Assembly: GCA_025174535.1 (NCBI GenBank)
Contig: JALBUN010000034.1
Coordinates: forward strand, 1,324,001 to 1,388,000
DNA: 64,000 nt
Source of the DNA: Cantharellus purpuraceus
Lineage: Eukaryota > Basidiomycota > Agaricomycetes > Cantharellales > Hydnaceae
Direction: 5' to 3'
Shown: positions 34,293-45,254 of the stretch, piece by piece
Layout: every line of letters starts with the position of its first letter
Numbering within the stretch: the first letter of the stretch is position 1
Notes under the pieces: model-generated
What the model saw: the letters and a program-made list of their open reading frames with translations, nothing else
Databases searched by the model: none
Told to the model about the DNA's origin: nothing
Position numbers and translations under genes: made by a program

Positions 34293-37078
34293 TCATGCTA
34301 CTACCGCGAGGTAGGAATCCTGACTTCTAATATTGTATTTGCGATGTATGAATAAACGTGCCCTGTGGGTCACATGGAGTTGGTCGTGAATCCTCATACA
34401 CTCTTGACAAGACTCACCGTTTTCCGTAAAAATACATGGGAATCGTGAAGGAGCTACATATGAGAGCAAGGCCACCTATCGTTGAAAACGTGGATTCAAT
34501 GCCCTTTGCATCGATCCAGCTATGCTGGGTAGTGAGTGGCGATCTGATTGAACGTGAAGGCATTTCATAAAGACTGACTTGTTGACAAATGAGGTTATGA
34601 TGGCAGAAAACACGTTCTGAAAAGATGAGAGAACATCAGAAGGTGCCGACTTTGGACGCTCACTTTCCCAAATATGAGGGCTCCCAATGCAGCGTCGGCT
34701 GAAGCACGGTGGCAGTCTACCTATGGATACATGCAGCATAAATAGGTCAATATACACTTTCCCTGAATTATCAAGGTTACTACTTACTACATAGCTGATT
34801 GCGGCACTGCAGCCTATCTTTGAAAAGCTGTGAAAAATATGCTAGGCGAATATGGGAAGAATCTCACTATGATGCCGAAGTTCAGTATTCCAAAAAACAT
34901 CACGGGACCAATCCATGGTTCCGCTAAATGCGCGCTAATAGCCCAGCCGAAAAACTGGGGGAAGCGTCGGTGGAAATGGAATCAAAGAATCTCGTTGGTC
35001 CGTGCGTACCCCCATGCCACTAAATACTAGAGAAGAAAACGCAGTCTGCAAGCCCAAATCACCCATGAAATCACCCAGGATACTCACCCGCATAGAAAGC
35101 GACCAAAGGCAACTTGAATTCTGGAAACCGTGGTGATCAGTATTGTAAAATTGAATGCATATATAATGCCTACATACCTGGTTCAAAAATGCCATTGTTC
35201 GCCTTTGACATCCTCCTTGTCACATAATCGGTGAGAGGGCCACACAGCATAGCTGCAATGCTTGTGAAGATGAATGGCGAGATGTATGTCAACCTGTTAA
35301 CCGTAGTCAGCTGGATGTCACTTGTGCCACGCTCTAGAAAGAACGTACCCTATCTGGGCCGTTGAGAAGTTATATGCTTTGTATATAAACATATTGTTAC
35401 ACTCTCTGATGACTCTATAAGACTTGTATATGAAGCACGCACGTGGTCCAGAAAACAGTTGTGCGACAGCTGTTGCAATGAAAACAAGCCCTATGCAATA
35501 TATTAGCCATATCCTCCACTTCACTCGATCCAGTCGTCTTACATGTGATCGCTGTACCGTAGACAATTATCGCCCACTGAACATTAATAATGGTAGCTTT
35601 TGAGTTATGACGTACTGATAAAACTTCTCTACTCACCATCACAGTGGGGCTCGCAAGCAACGCGAACGGTCGCCATATGAGCAACCAAAGGCTTTCCCCT
35701 GTATTGTGCTTGCCCGAGAATACTTTCAAGGACTGTGTATAGCTCATAGGCGCGGGCTCAGCTTGAATTCCCTCTTCTACATGACTAGGTTTTGTTCCGG
35801 TTTCGACTCGGTACCTTTCGTTTTTTGTGCTTGACTCAGTGTGTTGCATAGATGGAGCGGGTTTACGCCTGTACACTGTTTCCGGCATGAAGAAAATCTG
35901 GAAAATGACTGCAAACAATTTTAATCGTATGCTAAAAGGTACATGTGGGACTCACACAGCGCAAAAGTCGCAATCGAAAATATACGGAAACACCATCTAA
36001 AACCTAGATCCTCAAGTACCTGGCCAGCAATCGGCGCTGCACATATAGGATGAACTCGACAAAGACATCAGATTACAGTAATGGAAGTATGCATACGGGT
36101 GATATTGATGCCATTCAGCAGTGCAAGGTTCCACAGGCTGAAGAATCGGTGAGGAAACTAATAAGTCAGCCCAAAGCAGTGATTCTGACGTACGCGACTG
36201 GAACGCCTCTTTCGTGAAGGAAGTAGATCTCGGCGAGGGAGCTCCCGACCAGAAACTCAAGTACAGCCTGCCCGATTCCCTGGAGTATACGACCGCCTAA
36301 ATGCGTATGATGTGCTTGTGTCAAAACCAAGAGAGTAGAGAGCCTACCAAGAAGAACACCATATGTCTTGGCTATGGACGATGTAGATGATCAGGTTCAC
36401 ACATAATGTGGCAGGGAACAGCAAAAACCTTCCCCGGATACAAGACAGCCAGCAAGCATGATCAAGGTGCTCGCTAAATAAACGGGCCGTTTGCCCCATG
36501 TTACGCTCAACATACTCCACACCATTGTTGCTAGGGCTAAGGTGGCTACAAGGGCTGTCCCTAGAGCCCTCGTCATGGCCTGAATGGACACATCAAATTC
36601 AGCAGCAAGGCCAACGAGATCGGCGGAAACGCTGGGACAGAGTGGGGTTAAATGGAAGCAAACCCCTTTAGCTTCGTAAGCACTCACAGAGGCCCAAGTG
36701 CACCACAGAGAACGGTACCATAAGTGAGCGTGAAGTATGTTGTGTGCTTCTTCCAATTAGGCCAATTTAACGGATCGTTCCTGAAAAATTGACTATTAAG
36801 AGATGGGGCAAGTAGAACACATAAAGTTAATACAAATCATCCGAAGGTTGTGGCACAAGGATCATGTTTGAGTCTGGAATGAAAACATTGATCTATCGTT
36901 TAGCAGATACTTAAGGTCCAGGACTCCTGAATGACACACATTTCCCTTTTCCATGTTTCAGAACACTCACGTCTATACCTTTGTAAAGTTCAAGAGCCTT
37001 TTGATTGGGGTCATCAGAGAGTAGGCAAGTTCCTGGCACTTGTACAATCTCCTTAGGTTCCAGTATTCCTAATGGCAT
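34293..37078 (-). CDS. MFS transporter, 12-TM drug:H+ antiporter-like (22 exons)
   Basis: A plasma-membrane major facilitator of the general-substrate/HOL1-like group, 546 residues. Twenty-two exons run from 37078 down to 34293: 36971..37078, 36911..36926 (16 nt), 36834..36873, 36688..36780, 36429..36631, 36348..36371, 36194..36296, 36097..36137, 35956..36036, 35637..35908, 35543..35576, 35443..35490, 35349..35376, 35178..35293, 35088..35120, 35010..35026 (17 nt), 34868..34954, 34788..34817, 34664..34720, 34579..34616, 34418..34519 and 34293..34362. All phases agree. Family blocks are NDPLNWPNWKKHTTYFTL, SVTWGKRPVYLASTLIML, GGRILQGIGQAVLEFLVGSS, IYFLHERGVPVALWNLALLN, PPIAGQVLEDLGFRWCFRIF and FFMPETVYRR. 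The tail GKRARLFIHRKYNIRS is typical. The substrate is unknown. The first two introns (44 and 37 nt) are the least secure. Confidence 0.92.
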
Positions 37079-37946
37079 GTCGACTCGGAGGAAGCCTAGA
37101 TCTCACGAACACTGACGATTTAAGGGAAACTTTATATGCATGCTCGTTACCTAGCGCGGGAGCAGCATCCCAATCAATATGTGAGCTGGTGCATCGGAAG
37201 CACGGCATTTTGCGACATCGCTGGCAAAATGTTTACACCACTCACATGAACTTCCCGGCTTCAAGTTTATCATCATCTTACTGCAGGTTTATGAATCGCG
37301 AACGATTTGCCCCGTTTGGCATTGGTGCACAGCCGGTGATCACACTAGTCCCGCTGACGGGTGGCTCTGAAGTGATTAAGTATTTTGCTTGAAGCAGTTC
37401 CTACTGGCGAGTACATGGAGACTGGCATACCGAAAGCACAGATCTCTGCAGGGTCACATGCGCATATGCACGTGATGAATCGACCTCGACTATCACTGCG
37501 CCCTGGATTCCAAGTAACACGAATAGTTAGTCGTCGAAGCAAAGTTTCAGGACATATATGTGACGTAAGTCACGATTCCTTGGCACCAATCAGTGTTGCT
37601 GTGCATAAACACATATCCTGTTGACCTTGTCCCGTATTGCCATGAAATACTCAGGCCAGCTAGCAGTAGTCATGTGCCTACTTCCAAAAGTCCATTTCTC
37701 GTGCGCAACTAACATACCAGGATCTCACCCCAACCATAGTAATGGCGACTCATTATAATAGTATATATTGGATTTTAGTTTATGTATATCGCCAAAGCTG
37801 TTGTGCAATTTCACCACAAACACCATTTTCCGAGGCTTGATCTATCAAGTCCGAATCGAAGGAAGGATAACATTCAGAGCAGATTGAAGGCGACATACAT
37901 GTTGTGCAACGGTCGCAACTCATAAAAGGTTGGGCATCACAAGTTT
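37079..37946. other. Intergenic, upstream of the MFS gene
   Basis: About 0.87 kb between the MFS start and the HUB1 stop, both on the minus strand. Presumed MFS promoter; nothing else seen. Confidence 0.5.
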
Positions 37947-38370
37947 CTAATACATCTCCAAACTCATTCCATCGTGGATCTCATAGTCTGCTAACGTGAT
38001 ATGGTCCTTGTAAATTGTATACCTGAGAGAACGTGTTCAGCTGCTGTGCTGTGTGATACAAAGCCACAGACAAATCAAGCGTTCGCACCATTTCTTTAAT
38101 TGGATCTTGGATGCGTCTGTACCCGTTTGTGCCGCGATGAGCTTCTTCAAGTCACCGACAGTATCATCAGGGCTGCACTTGACTCTCACTGGAAGTATAT
38201 AAAAGTCGTTAGCTAGCAAGCGATGGTTGAGTGGGTGTAGCGTTGTAGGATCACGCACCTTTCCGGCCGAGACGATCGTTTGCAATGACCTGTTAGACAG
38301 TGGCAGCAGTCAATCCGCCCCCCACTGTTCACGAGTAGTTGGGGGGTTGACCTACTTCGATCAGTGGCAT
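37947..38370 (-). CDS. HUB1: HUB1/UBL5 ubiquitin-like splicing modifier
   Basis: A ubiquitin-like protein that binds the spliceosome non-covalently through Snu66 and tunes splice-site use. The exons are 38356..38370, 38259..38289, 38089..38188 and 37947..38022; introns are 66, 70 and 66 nt, giving 73 residues, exactly the family length. The sequence is nearly textbook: [59 protein letters not shown] and [10 protein letters not shown]. It ends in the family's Tyr rather than the Gly-Gly of ubiquitin, so it is not expected to be conjugated. It shares a 97-bp promoter region with GEP4. Confidence 0.97.
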
Positions 38371-38467
38371 TTGTAGGGAACAAGCAGGGTAAACGATTAG
38401 CGCCGGTGCCGCGGCAGTGACTTCGAGCCAGACCGTGACGCTGTTGTTTGCAATCGATTGATCCTTT
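38371..38467. promoter_or_regulatory. 97-bp bidirectional promoter HUB1 / GEP4
   Basis: Only 97 bp lie between the start codons of the divergent HUB1 and GEP4 genes. No TATA box is obvious. Confidence 0.5.
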
Positions 38468-39437
38468 ATGCCGTTTAATTTGCCTGGCACGCTCGCAGTA
38501 TTTCACGCTCTGGTGCAGCCGCGTCTCATCCTTCCAAATCTCACAGTTCAGGGTGCGTTCTCCTACATGTTAGGCTTTTTGTCCCCTCACATCGCCAGCT
38601 TTGTGCACTTAGACATTCGCTTTCTCAACTTTGCGGCCTTCAGACAAGCTGGTTATAGAGGTATTGTTATCGATAAAGACAATTGTCTAGTAAGTCGCTT
38701 CACATCTGAAAGGGTAGCCTCTCCTTACCTTGCGCTCAAGACTTTGCCCCATCGGGATGTCTTGATTCCTGAACTTGATGTTCGCCAATGCTCTTTTTAC
38801 CCCACCTTTATTACCTTACACGTTCACCAGACCGCTTGGATGGAACTCAAGCGTGAATTCGATGCTGGCGGTATACTTATTGTGTCCAACTCAGCCGGCA
38901 CATGTCACGACGCTGGCGGACTTGCGGTCAGTGTATATTATTCACGTTCCAGACTCCCTCTTCTCTTTGTGTTCAGCGGTCATCCACTAGGCTGAGAATG
39001 TCTCCCATAATTTGGGTGTTCCCGTGTTGCGACATCCTTCTATGAAACCATCCCGTCGGACGATTGGTGCTATCCAACGATACTTTGCTTCCATACCATC
39101 GCCTGTATCTGATCCCGGGCAGCTGATAGTCATTGGGGATCGAGTCTTCACGGACGTAGTGATAGCTAACAGATTGGGAGGTTATAGTATTCTTGTTAGT
39201 CGAGATTGGTCACCGACAATCAGGTCACGAGCAAGCGCAGCTACCGAACGCGCGGCTGTGCAGTTGGCACGGCGGTTGTTCACGCCTCAAGTGCCTTCAA
39301 GCAACTTGGAATTCGTTAAAGAAGCGTGGGAACAAAAGGATGAAGTGAAAATGGGCTATGCAGGGAGTACATGGACATGGGCAGGGAGAGCACTGGGGCT
39401 AGGCCCAAATTCAGGAAAGCACCGACGACATAGCTAG
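38468..39437 (+). CDS. GEP4: Mitochondrial phosphatidylglycerophosphatase GEP4
   Basis: A HAD-superfamily phosphatase converting phosphatidylglycerophosphate to phosphatidylglycerol in cardiolipin synthesis, at the matrix face of the inner membrane. The exons are 38468..38552, 38613..38689, 38741..38779, 38831..38926 and 38991..39437, giving 247 residues. Motif I is D49-K-D-N-C-L, motif II GGILIVSNSAGT, and motif III VIGDRVFTDVVIANRLGGYS. The N-terminus MPFNLPGTLAVF matches fungal relatives. The first intron extends to the AG at 38612, although the frame would stay open without it: removing it joins LTVQ directly to DIRFLNFAAFRQAGY, as in homologues. The C-terminal third (WTWAGRALGLGPNSG) is less conserved. 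Confidence 0.95.
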
Positions 39438-40115
39438 CTGAAGGCGCTCAGGTATGTGGCTGCCGTGATTCTGTCGATTTAACCAAATTGCATACCAGGT
39501 TGAATTTAGTCCCGGGTCACCAGTAGACTGAGGACTAGTCTGCATTCTACTCACGTCCAAGTGGGACATGCTCTATGGCCATTGTTGGAGACATACACAT
39601 GCAGATGCGGATACCTGGAATTGTAATCCCTGTTCAGCTCCATTCGACCTGTGCAATTGCAATGATGTCTGCAACATACAGCGGCCCTTCTCCTCCATGT
39701 ACATGGTTAGTCTTTACACCGGTGATGGCCTGAATGCGGTAGAGTGCATTCGCCGAACTCCTAGTGTCTTTTGTTCTTGGATGGCTCCTATTCTTACTAG
39801 AACCATCAATTGTAATGATCCCATTGGACCTCGCCGCTCGCAATGGCTAATGCAGGTATTGGTCAAGACCATAGCACCGCAAGGAACGAGATGACCATCA
39901 GCGCCTCTCTCCCCCGACTAAGCGCCGGAGGCCATCGGACCCCAAGGCTTCATCTCTGGCCGGCGGACCAGGTCTATGTGGCCAGGGCAGAGTTCGAAGG
40001 CAATGTCAGGGGGTCTTTCTAGTCAGGAGCATGTTCCTTCTTGACGCCGGTGGTCATATCCTATAAAGGCATCAGCTTTCTCTAGTATTTCAGTTACTTT
40101 CAGACAAAAGTTAAC
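39438..40115. other. Intergenic, GEP4 downstream / DyP upstream
   Basis: About 0.68 kb. Short open frames only; presumed DyP promoter. Confidence 0.5.
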
Positions 40116-41924
40116 ATGGCCACTCCAACTCTTGACTTAGCGAATATACAAGGCGACATTCTGTGAGTGGCAATGTCGTGTTTGTTCGTGACTCATGGCT
40201 CAGACGTTTCTCCCCATGTTAGGCAAGGCCTGCCTAAGAGGTTTCAGTCATTTATCTTCTTTACCATCAAGGACGCCACACAATTTCGACAGCGCCTCGC
40301 AGCACTCATTCCATTCATCACCAGCACTGCTCAAGTCTTAAAAGATGAAGCCGCAATAGCTGCCCACAAGTCTAGCGGTGCAAAGGGACTTCTCCCCCTC
40401 ACGGGGACCAACGTAGCATTCTCTTCGAAGGGCTTGATTGCGGTTCGTTGTATCTAAATTTGTGGCTACTTATTGAACTCATAAGATTGCATTCAGCTCG
40501 GTGTTGGCGACCAATTGAATGATCCGATTTTCACGGCGGGCCAGCTTGCGGACGCGTCTAAGTCGTTTGCTAATGATGGCCTTGCTGACCCAGGGACCCC
40601 GGTGGGCACCGGAATTGATCCCGCTTGGGACCCTCTTTTCAAGCAAACAATCCATGGTGTCTTCAATATCACGGGAGACAGTAAAGTTACTATTGCCGTT
40701 CGCATAACAGAAATTGAGGCGATACTCGTCAATACCATCAACGTTCTCGGTCAAGTTGATGGGAATGTTAGGCCTGGAAAGGAAGCTGGTCACGAACATT
40801 TTGGATTCCAGGATGGAATAAGCCAACCGCCCGTGATTGGGTTCAGAAATCCTAACACGGGCGAAATTCCTACAAAGCCCGGGGTTATTCTTCTAGGTGA
40901 AGATGGCGATACTCGCCTGAGCATGCGTCCATCCTGGGCAAAAGATAGCTCTGTCCTCGCGTTCCGAAAACTGAAGCAACTCGTTCCTGAGTTCAATGAC
41001 TTCTTGAACGAGAACCCGATCACCGACACTGGTGTGACTCCCGCCCAAGGAAGCGAACTCCGCGGTTCGTTCCACTTTCCGTGCTCTACATTTTCTCTTG
41101 GACTACACGCTAATAGGCATCTGTAGGTGCGAGATTCGTCGGACGATGGAAGAGCGGTGCGTTCCATTTGTGATCTGTACTGTATTTCTCTGACGCAGGT
41201 TATTTCAGGTGCACCGATTGACCGGGATCCAGTCCAAGATAATGCCGTTGACGCCGCCGACGTAAATAAAGTCAATGACTTTGATTATTCCGACGATCCA
41301 GGCCAAGTCAAGTGTCCATTTGCCGCTCACCTTCGCAAGATGAACCCTCGGAACTCGGCAGTACCAGGTCTGGGCGCTGTGCAAGTTAGACGTATAATTC
41401 GACAGGGTATTCCTTACGGCCCAGAGGTTACTCCTGCTGAATCCTCTTCGGCGACCACGCAGCTTGACAGAGGCCTGCTCTTTGTACGTGATACCAACCA
41501 TTTCCAGAACTTGTGTAGAAGTTCTGACACTTGCATACTTAATACCAGGCTTGCTACCAGAGCAATCTCGACTTTGGATTCCACTTTCTGCAGAGAAGTG
41601 AGTCCAAACATGACTGTACCTGTCGGCTCCCAGGATTCACATGGTGATTTCCAGCTTGGGCCAATAACCCCGGGTTCCCACATAGCGGGGACGGTTTTGA
41701 TCCGATAGTATGCCTGTTTCTTATGCTGTTTTATTTCGATAGCTCAATGATGGGAACAGATCGGACAACAAGCCAATGATCCCAGAACAACTACCGGCTC
41801 AGATCCTGGGAACTTGACTTCTATCTTAGCCCTACCGAAACTTTTCGTCGTTCCTCGCGGCGGCGAATATTTCATTGTGCCTTCTATATCTGCTCTGAAG
41901 GGAACGTTCGCGTTGACATCTTAG
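40116..41924 (+). CDS. Dye-decolorizing peroxidase (DyP)
   Basis: A heme peroxidase oxidising dyes and phenolics with H2O2. Eight exons: 40116..40162, 40223..40442, 40497..41064, 41127..41156, 41209..41483, 41549..41597, 41655..41707 and 41760..41924, giving 468 residues. The distal GxxDG motif is G192-F-Q-D-G196 (HFGFQDGISQPP). The proximal heme ligand is His329 in CPFAAHLRKMNPRNS. Other family blocks are ARFVGRWKSGAPIDRDP, RGLLFACYQSNLDFGFHFLQ, GDGFDPIIGQQANDPR and VVPRGGEYFIVPSISALKG. The predicted start MATPTLDLANIQGDIL is at the family's conserved first block, with no room for a signal peptide, whereas many basidiomycete DyPs are secreted. Either the protein is intracellular or an upstream exon exists. 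Confidence 0.94.
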
Positions 41925-43626
41925 GTCATGATTGTGGTTGTTTGCGTATATTAGTGACGTAGTGTGAACGTGTTATATGCTATGAGAAAGCTGTCACATA
42001 TGTTTTTTCAATAAGCACGCTTTTTTAAGAGACGATGCCTCCTTAAAGCCAATGTCTTACGTATAGCGTCTTAGATCCGTGGTCGAAAGTCGCACCACTA
42101 TGAGTAAAATATACAGCCTGGCAAAAAGCGAAACTTAGTTTCGCCTCTCATTTCATAAAGGACGCATCTACTTCATACAATATAAACTGTCGTTGATGTT
42201 GCACTTCCTTTGAAAGGGCACCAAATTCGTGAGCTTTCGCCTTGTGTGCCAAGTTCCGACATTAATAGCTCTCTGAAGTGTTCCAAGTGCTTGGCCATAT
42301 ATATTAGTGAGCAATTTTGTAGCGTCACTCCTGACTATATACCCCGTTGTCTTGGAACTTGCAAGTGGTCCTTTCTTGATATAATGGTTGGTTACTTCCC
42401 TTTCTATATTTACTGAACCCAATAACGCCGCAGATCACAGCCGTTGTGAATAGACGCATAATCATCAAGTTTTTCATACATGCAGTGGATCTGTTCGCGT
42501 TTGATGGCTTCTATTCTGGTTCCGCATCATGACCAATCACAACGACGACGCGGACGACTCAGATGCGCATCGGGGTTGGATGTTTCATGGCTCCTGCATT
42601 ATTAGACGCTTGTGAAATTACCTCGCGTCATACGTTAGAGATAATATTCACGTGGTATCATTAGACCTTCTCTTCCTCAGACTTCAACATTCCATACAGG
42701 CTCAAGCACAAACTTTTCCAAACCATGATGGGGATATTTAGAGACGTATTTTTAGACTTGCTACGCAGGAACATATATTCATCGTTCGACAGCAGAATAT
42801 TTGTGTACATGCAGGGTTTGCGTGTCCTTTGACTCACTGATGATCAAATATTTCAAGCGGAGACTGAATATATACTCCGATCGCTTTATCCACAGGCCAT
42901 CGCTGATGCGTCGCAATCTGATCATAGGGACAGGTCCTTCTTGAAACAATTGCAACAATTGTCATAGATCAATTTATTAAGTAAAGGTGTGTATTGTGGT
43001 GACCTCAATACGAGGAATCCTTGTGCCAGTTCACTGATGGCGGTGTCAGAGCACACGGCTTTGGTTCACAACAGTTGAGCAGCTTTTAAGACCTAATGAA
43101 TATATTATGTAGACTTTTTGTTAACCTCATTGTTTGTTAAATTAGCTTGATCACTGGCTAACCATCAATCATACTAGTATCTTGTTATGTCCTGAGTTCC
43201 CGGCTCAACACCGAGGAGCGCTCGTCAAGGCCAACGGCGCGGCTCATTATTTTCAAATCCGGAGATGGGATGCTGTCCGTGGAAGTTGACTATCCAGGGC
43301 TGACAGCTCCGGAAACTGTACTGCACAAACACCACACCCCGTCAACATCACACAGCTGACGGATTGGGCGAGCTTGAGACTCCCGTAAAACAGAGATATG
43401 TGAATCATGCGGGAGAGTCGGGTTTGCATAAATTAATGTTGAATTCTCAAAACAACAGAGGGTAATCTGAAATGCTCATACTCGGAAGTCCCGTCTTTTG
43501 TCTGCTGTAACCAACAACACAATCATGGTAATAATAGAAGGCATGGCGACATATATATGGAAAAGAAATTAGGGTATAGCACTGAACAAGTGTTCTGATA
43601 TAAGGTTTTCCAGATTGCACAAGCAT
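41925..43626. other. Intergenic, DyP downstream
   Basis: About 1.7 kb without a recognisable gene, AT-rich, between the 3' ends of DyP (+) and a C2H2 gene (-). Confidence 0.5.
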
Positions 43627-44518
43627 CTAGGCTCGACGGGTTGAGCTATAATAGAGTTTGGACGAAGAATTTTTGTCATATCCATTAGTTTGATCCTCAT
43701 CGTCGTTCCAGCGGTTGGCATGGGTCAGCATATGACGGTTTAGATTCGATTTTGAGTTGAAAGATTTAGGGCAATAGGAACAAACGTGTGCTGACAACGA
43801 ATAGTGCATTAGACTCAGAAATTGTGTTGAACACAACTACTCACGTCGCTCATCGGTATGTGTCAGCATGTGTTGCTGTTCAATCCAGAATGTCAGATGG
43901 AGGAGACGGTCATCGTAGTGATGGACACATACATTGTAGACACTTTGTCGTTCCATACGTCTGCCACAAACATGACACTCGAACCGCTTCCGTGAGTCAT
44001 CACCATGCAATCCTGCCGTCAGAACATGTCCTCGCACAATACCTGGAGGTTTCGTGTGAGAGGTGGAAACGGGTACCAATCTCCCTCCTGCACTCGATGG
44101 AGCTAGAACATGGTACGTTGGTTGGTTGTTGGGTGGCGCCCTGGATGAATATTGGGTACGAGAAGACGAGGTAGTTCGCGAGAGACCACATTCATAGTCT
44201 TCTTGCTTTGTGGCGGATGATGATTCGCGGATCGGAGGTAACCTTAGACTGGGTTGTGAAGAGTGACTACCCTGTTGAGGTAAGGCACGTCCAATTCCCT
44301 GTAGGTTGTATGCCGGATCATAGGAGTCATCGAATTGTTCTGTGGCGTGTCAGCTACACCCGAATCACCATACAACATATGGGTGACTTACCACGCAGAA
44401 CATCCCGTAGGCGAGGCAGGTCCTGGTCCTGCTCTCTGTTTCCGTCTTGCCTCTTCGCACTTCTAGACCCTTTTGCTGTTTTAGAGCCGAAGTAGTAATC
44501 GTTGGAGCTACCAGACAT
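43627..44518 (-). CDS. C2H2 zinc-finger protein A (paralogue of protein B)
   Basis: A putative DNA-binding factor of 242 residues with two C-terminal fingers. The exons are 44392..44518, 43933..44339, 43845..43875 and 43627..43790. Finger 1 is FECHVCGRRMERQS...YNQHMLTHTDERP and finger 2 is HVCSYCPKSFNSKSNLNRHM with LTH; a DERP linker joins them. Finger 1 is cut by an intron after YN, and a 31-nt exon holds the two His. The N-terminus (MSGSSNDYYFGSK, then LPRLRDVLR) and the Ser/Pro-rich middle resemble protein B at 56833..57839. The target genes are unknown. Confidence 0.88.
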
Positions 44519-45254
44519 CTTGTACGCACTGCACAAGGTGGAAGATTGCTAGACGGGTTTGGCTGGTTGACAACTGCTGGTACAGGCAGACTTATATATT
44601 GCAAGTAGGATCGACGGTAAGCCAAACTAGTTAGTTGCCACCTATATATTATGGACGGGAGGGCGGGAAGGCAGCTGGGCTGTAGGCGTGTCCTGTTTGA
44701 TAACTGCATAGCATACACGATGCTACCTGGGTTATCACCAAATACAGCCCCATAACAGGATACTCGAGGAAAGACGTTGGCAAGAGGCACGTGTATTAGG
44801 TGAGAATTTTGAATTGATCATGCGTTTGGGATTGGTGGACAGAGTGTGAGAAAATCCCAGCTTCTCGAGGCAGGGTTCGTTCGAGATGACACCATGACAC
44901 CGAAGGGGACAAGCATCGTCAAGGAAATCGGGTCAGTAAGAAGCTTCTTCCGTAAGGAATTTGGCAAGACTTTGTACCGCTTTGAATGTGATCGAGCCGG
45001 AGCCACGTGAGATAAAGTAAATGATGATGGCCTGATTGTAAAATGGGCCCATTTTAGCGAGGGATTTTCGTGGCTTCAAGTTACTGCATGATGGTGTTTC
45101 ATGACCGCGGCAAATGTTGGCAGTGTCAAACGCGACCAGGCCGCCGTGTTACCTAAGCTCAACACCTCCCAATCAATCCCTTGACCAGGCAAAAGAAAAA
45201 ACAATGGCGCAATAGACTTTCTGTGCCTACATTAAAGCCAGCAATACAACCTAA
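44519..45254. other. Intergenic, C2H2-A upstream
   Basis: About 0.74 kb between two minus-strand genes, with TATATA-type sequences near 44594 and 44644. Presumed promoter of C2H2-A. Confidence 0.5.

Noticed and set aside
38553..38612. GEP4 first intron read through as coding, since the frame stays open
   Set aside because: The 60-nt segment has proper GTGCGT and TTAG ends, and its removal gives the sequence expected for GEP4 proteins.
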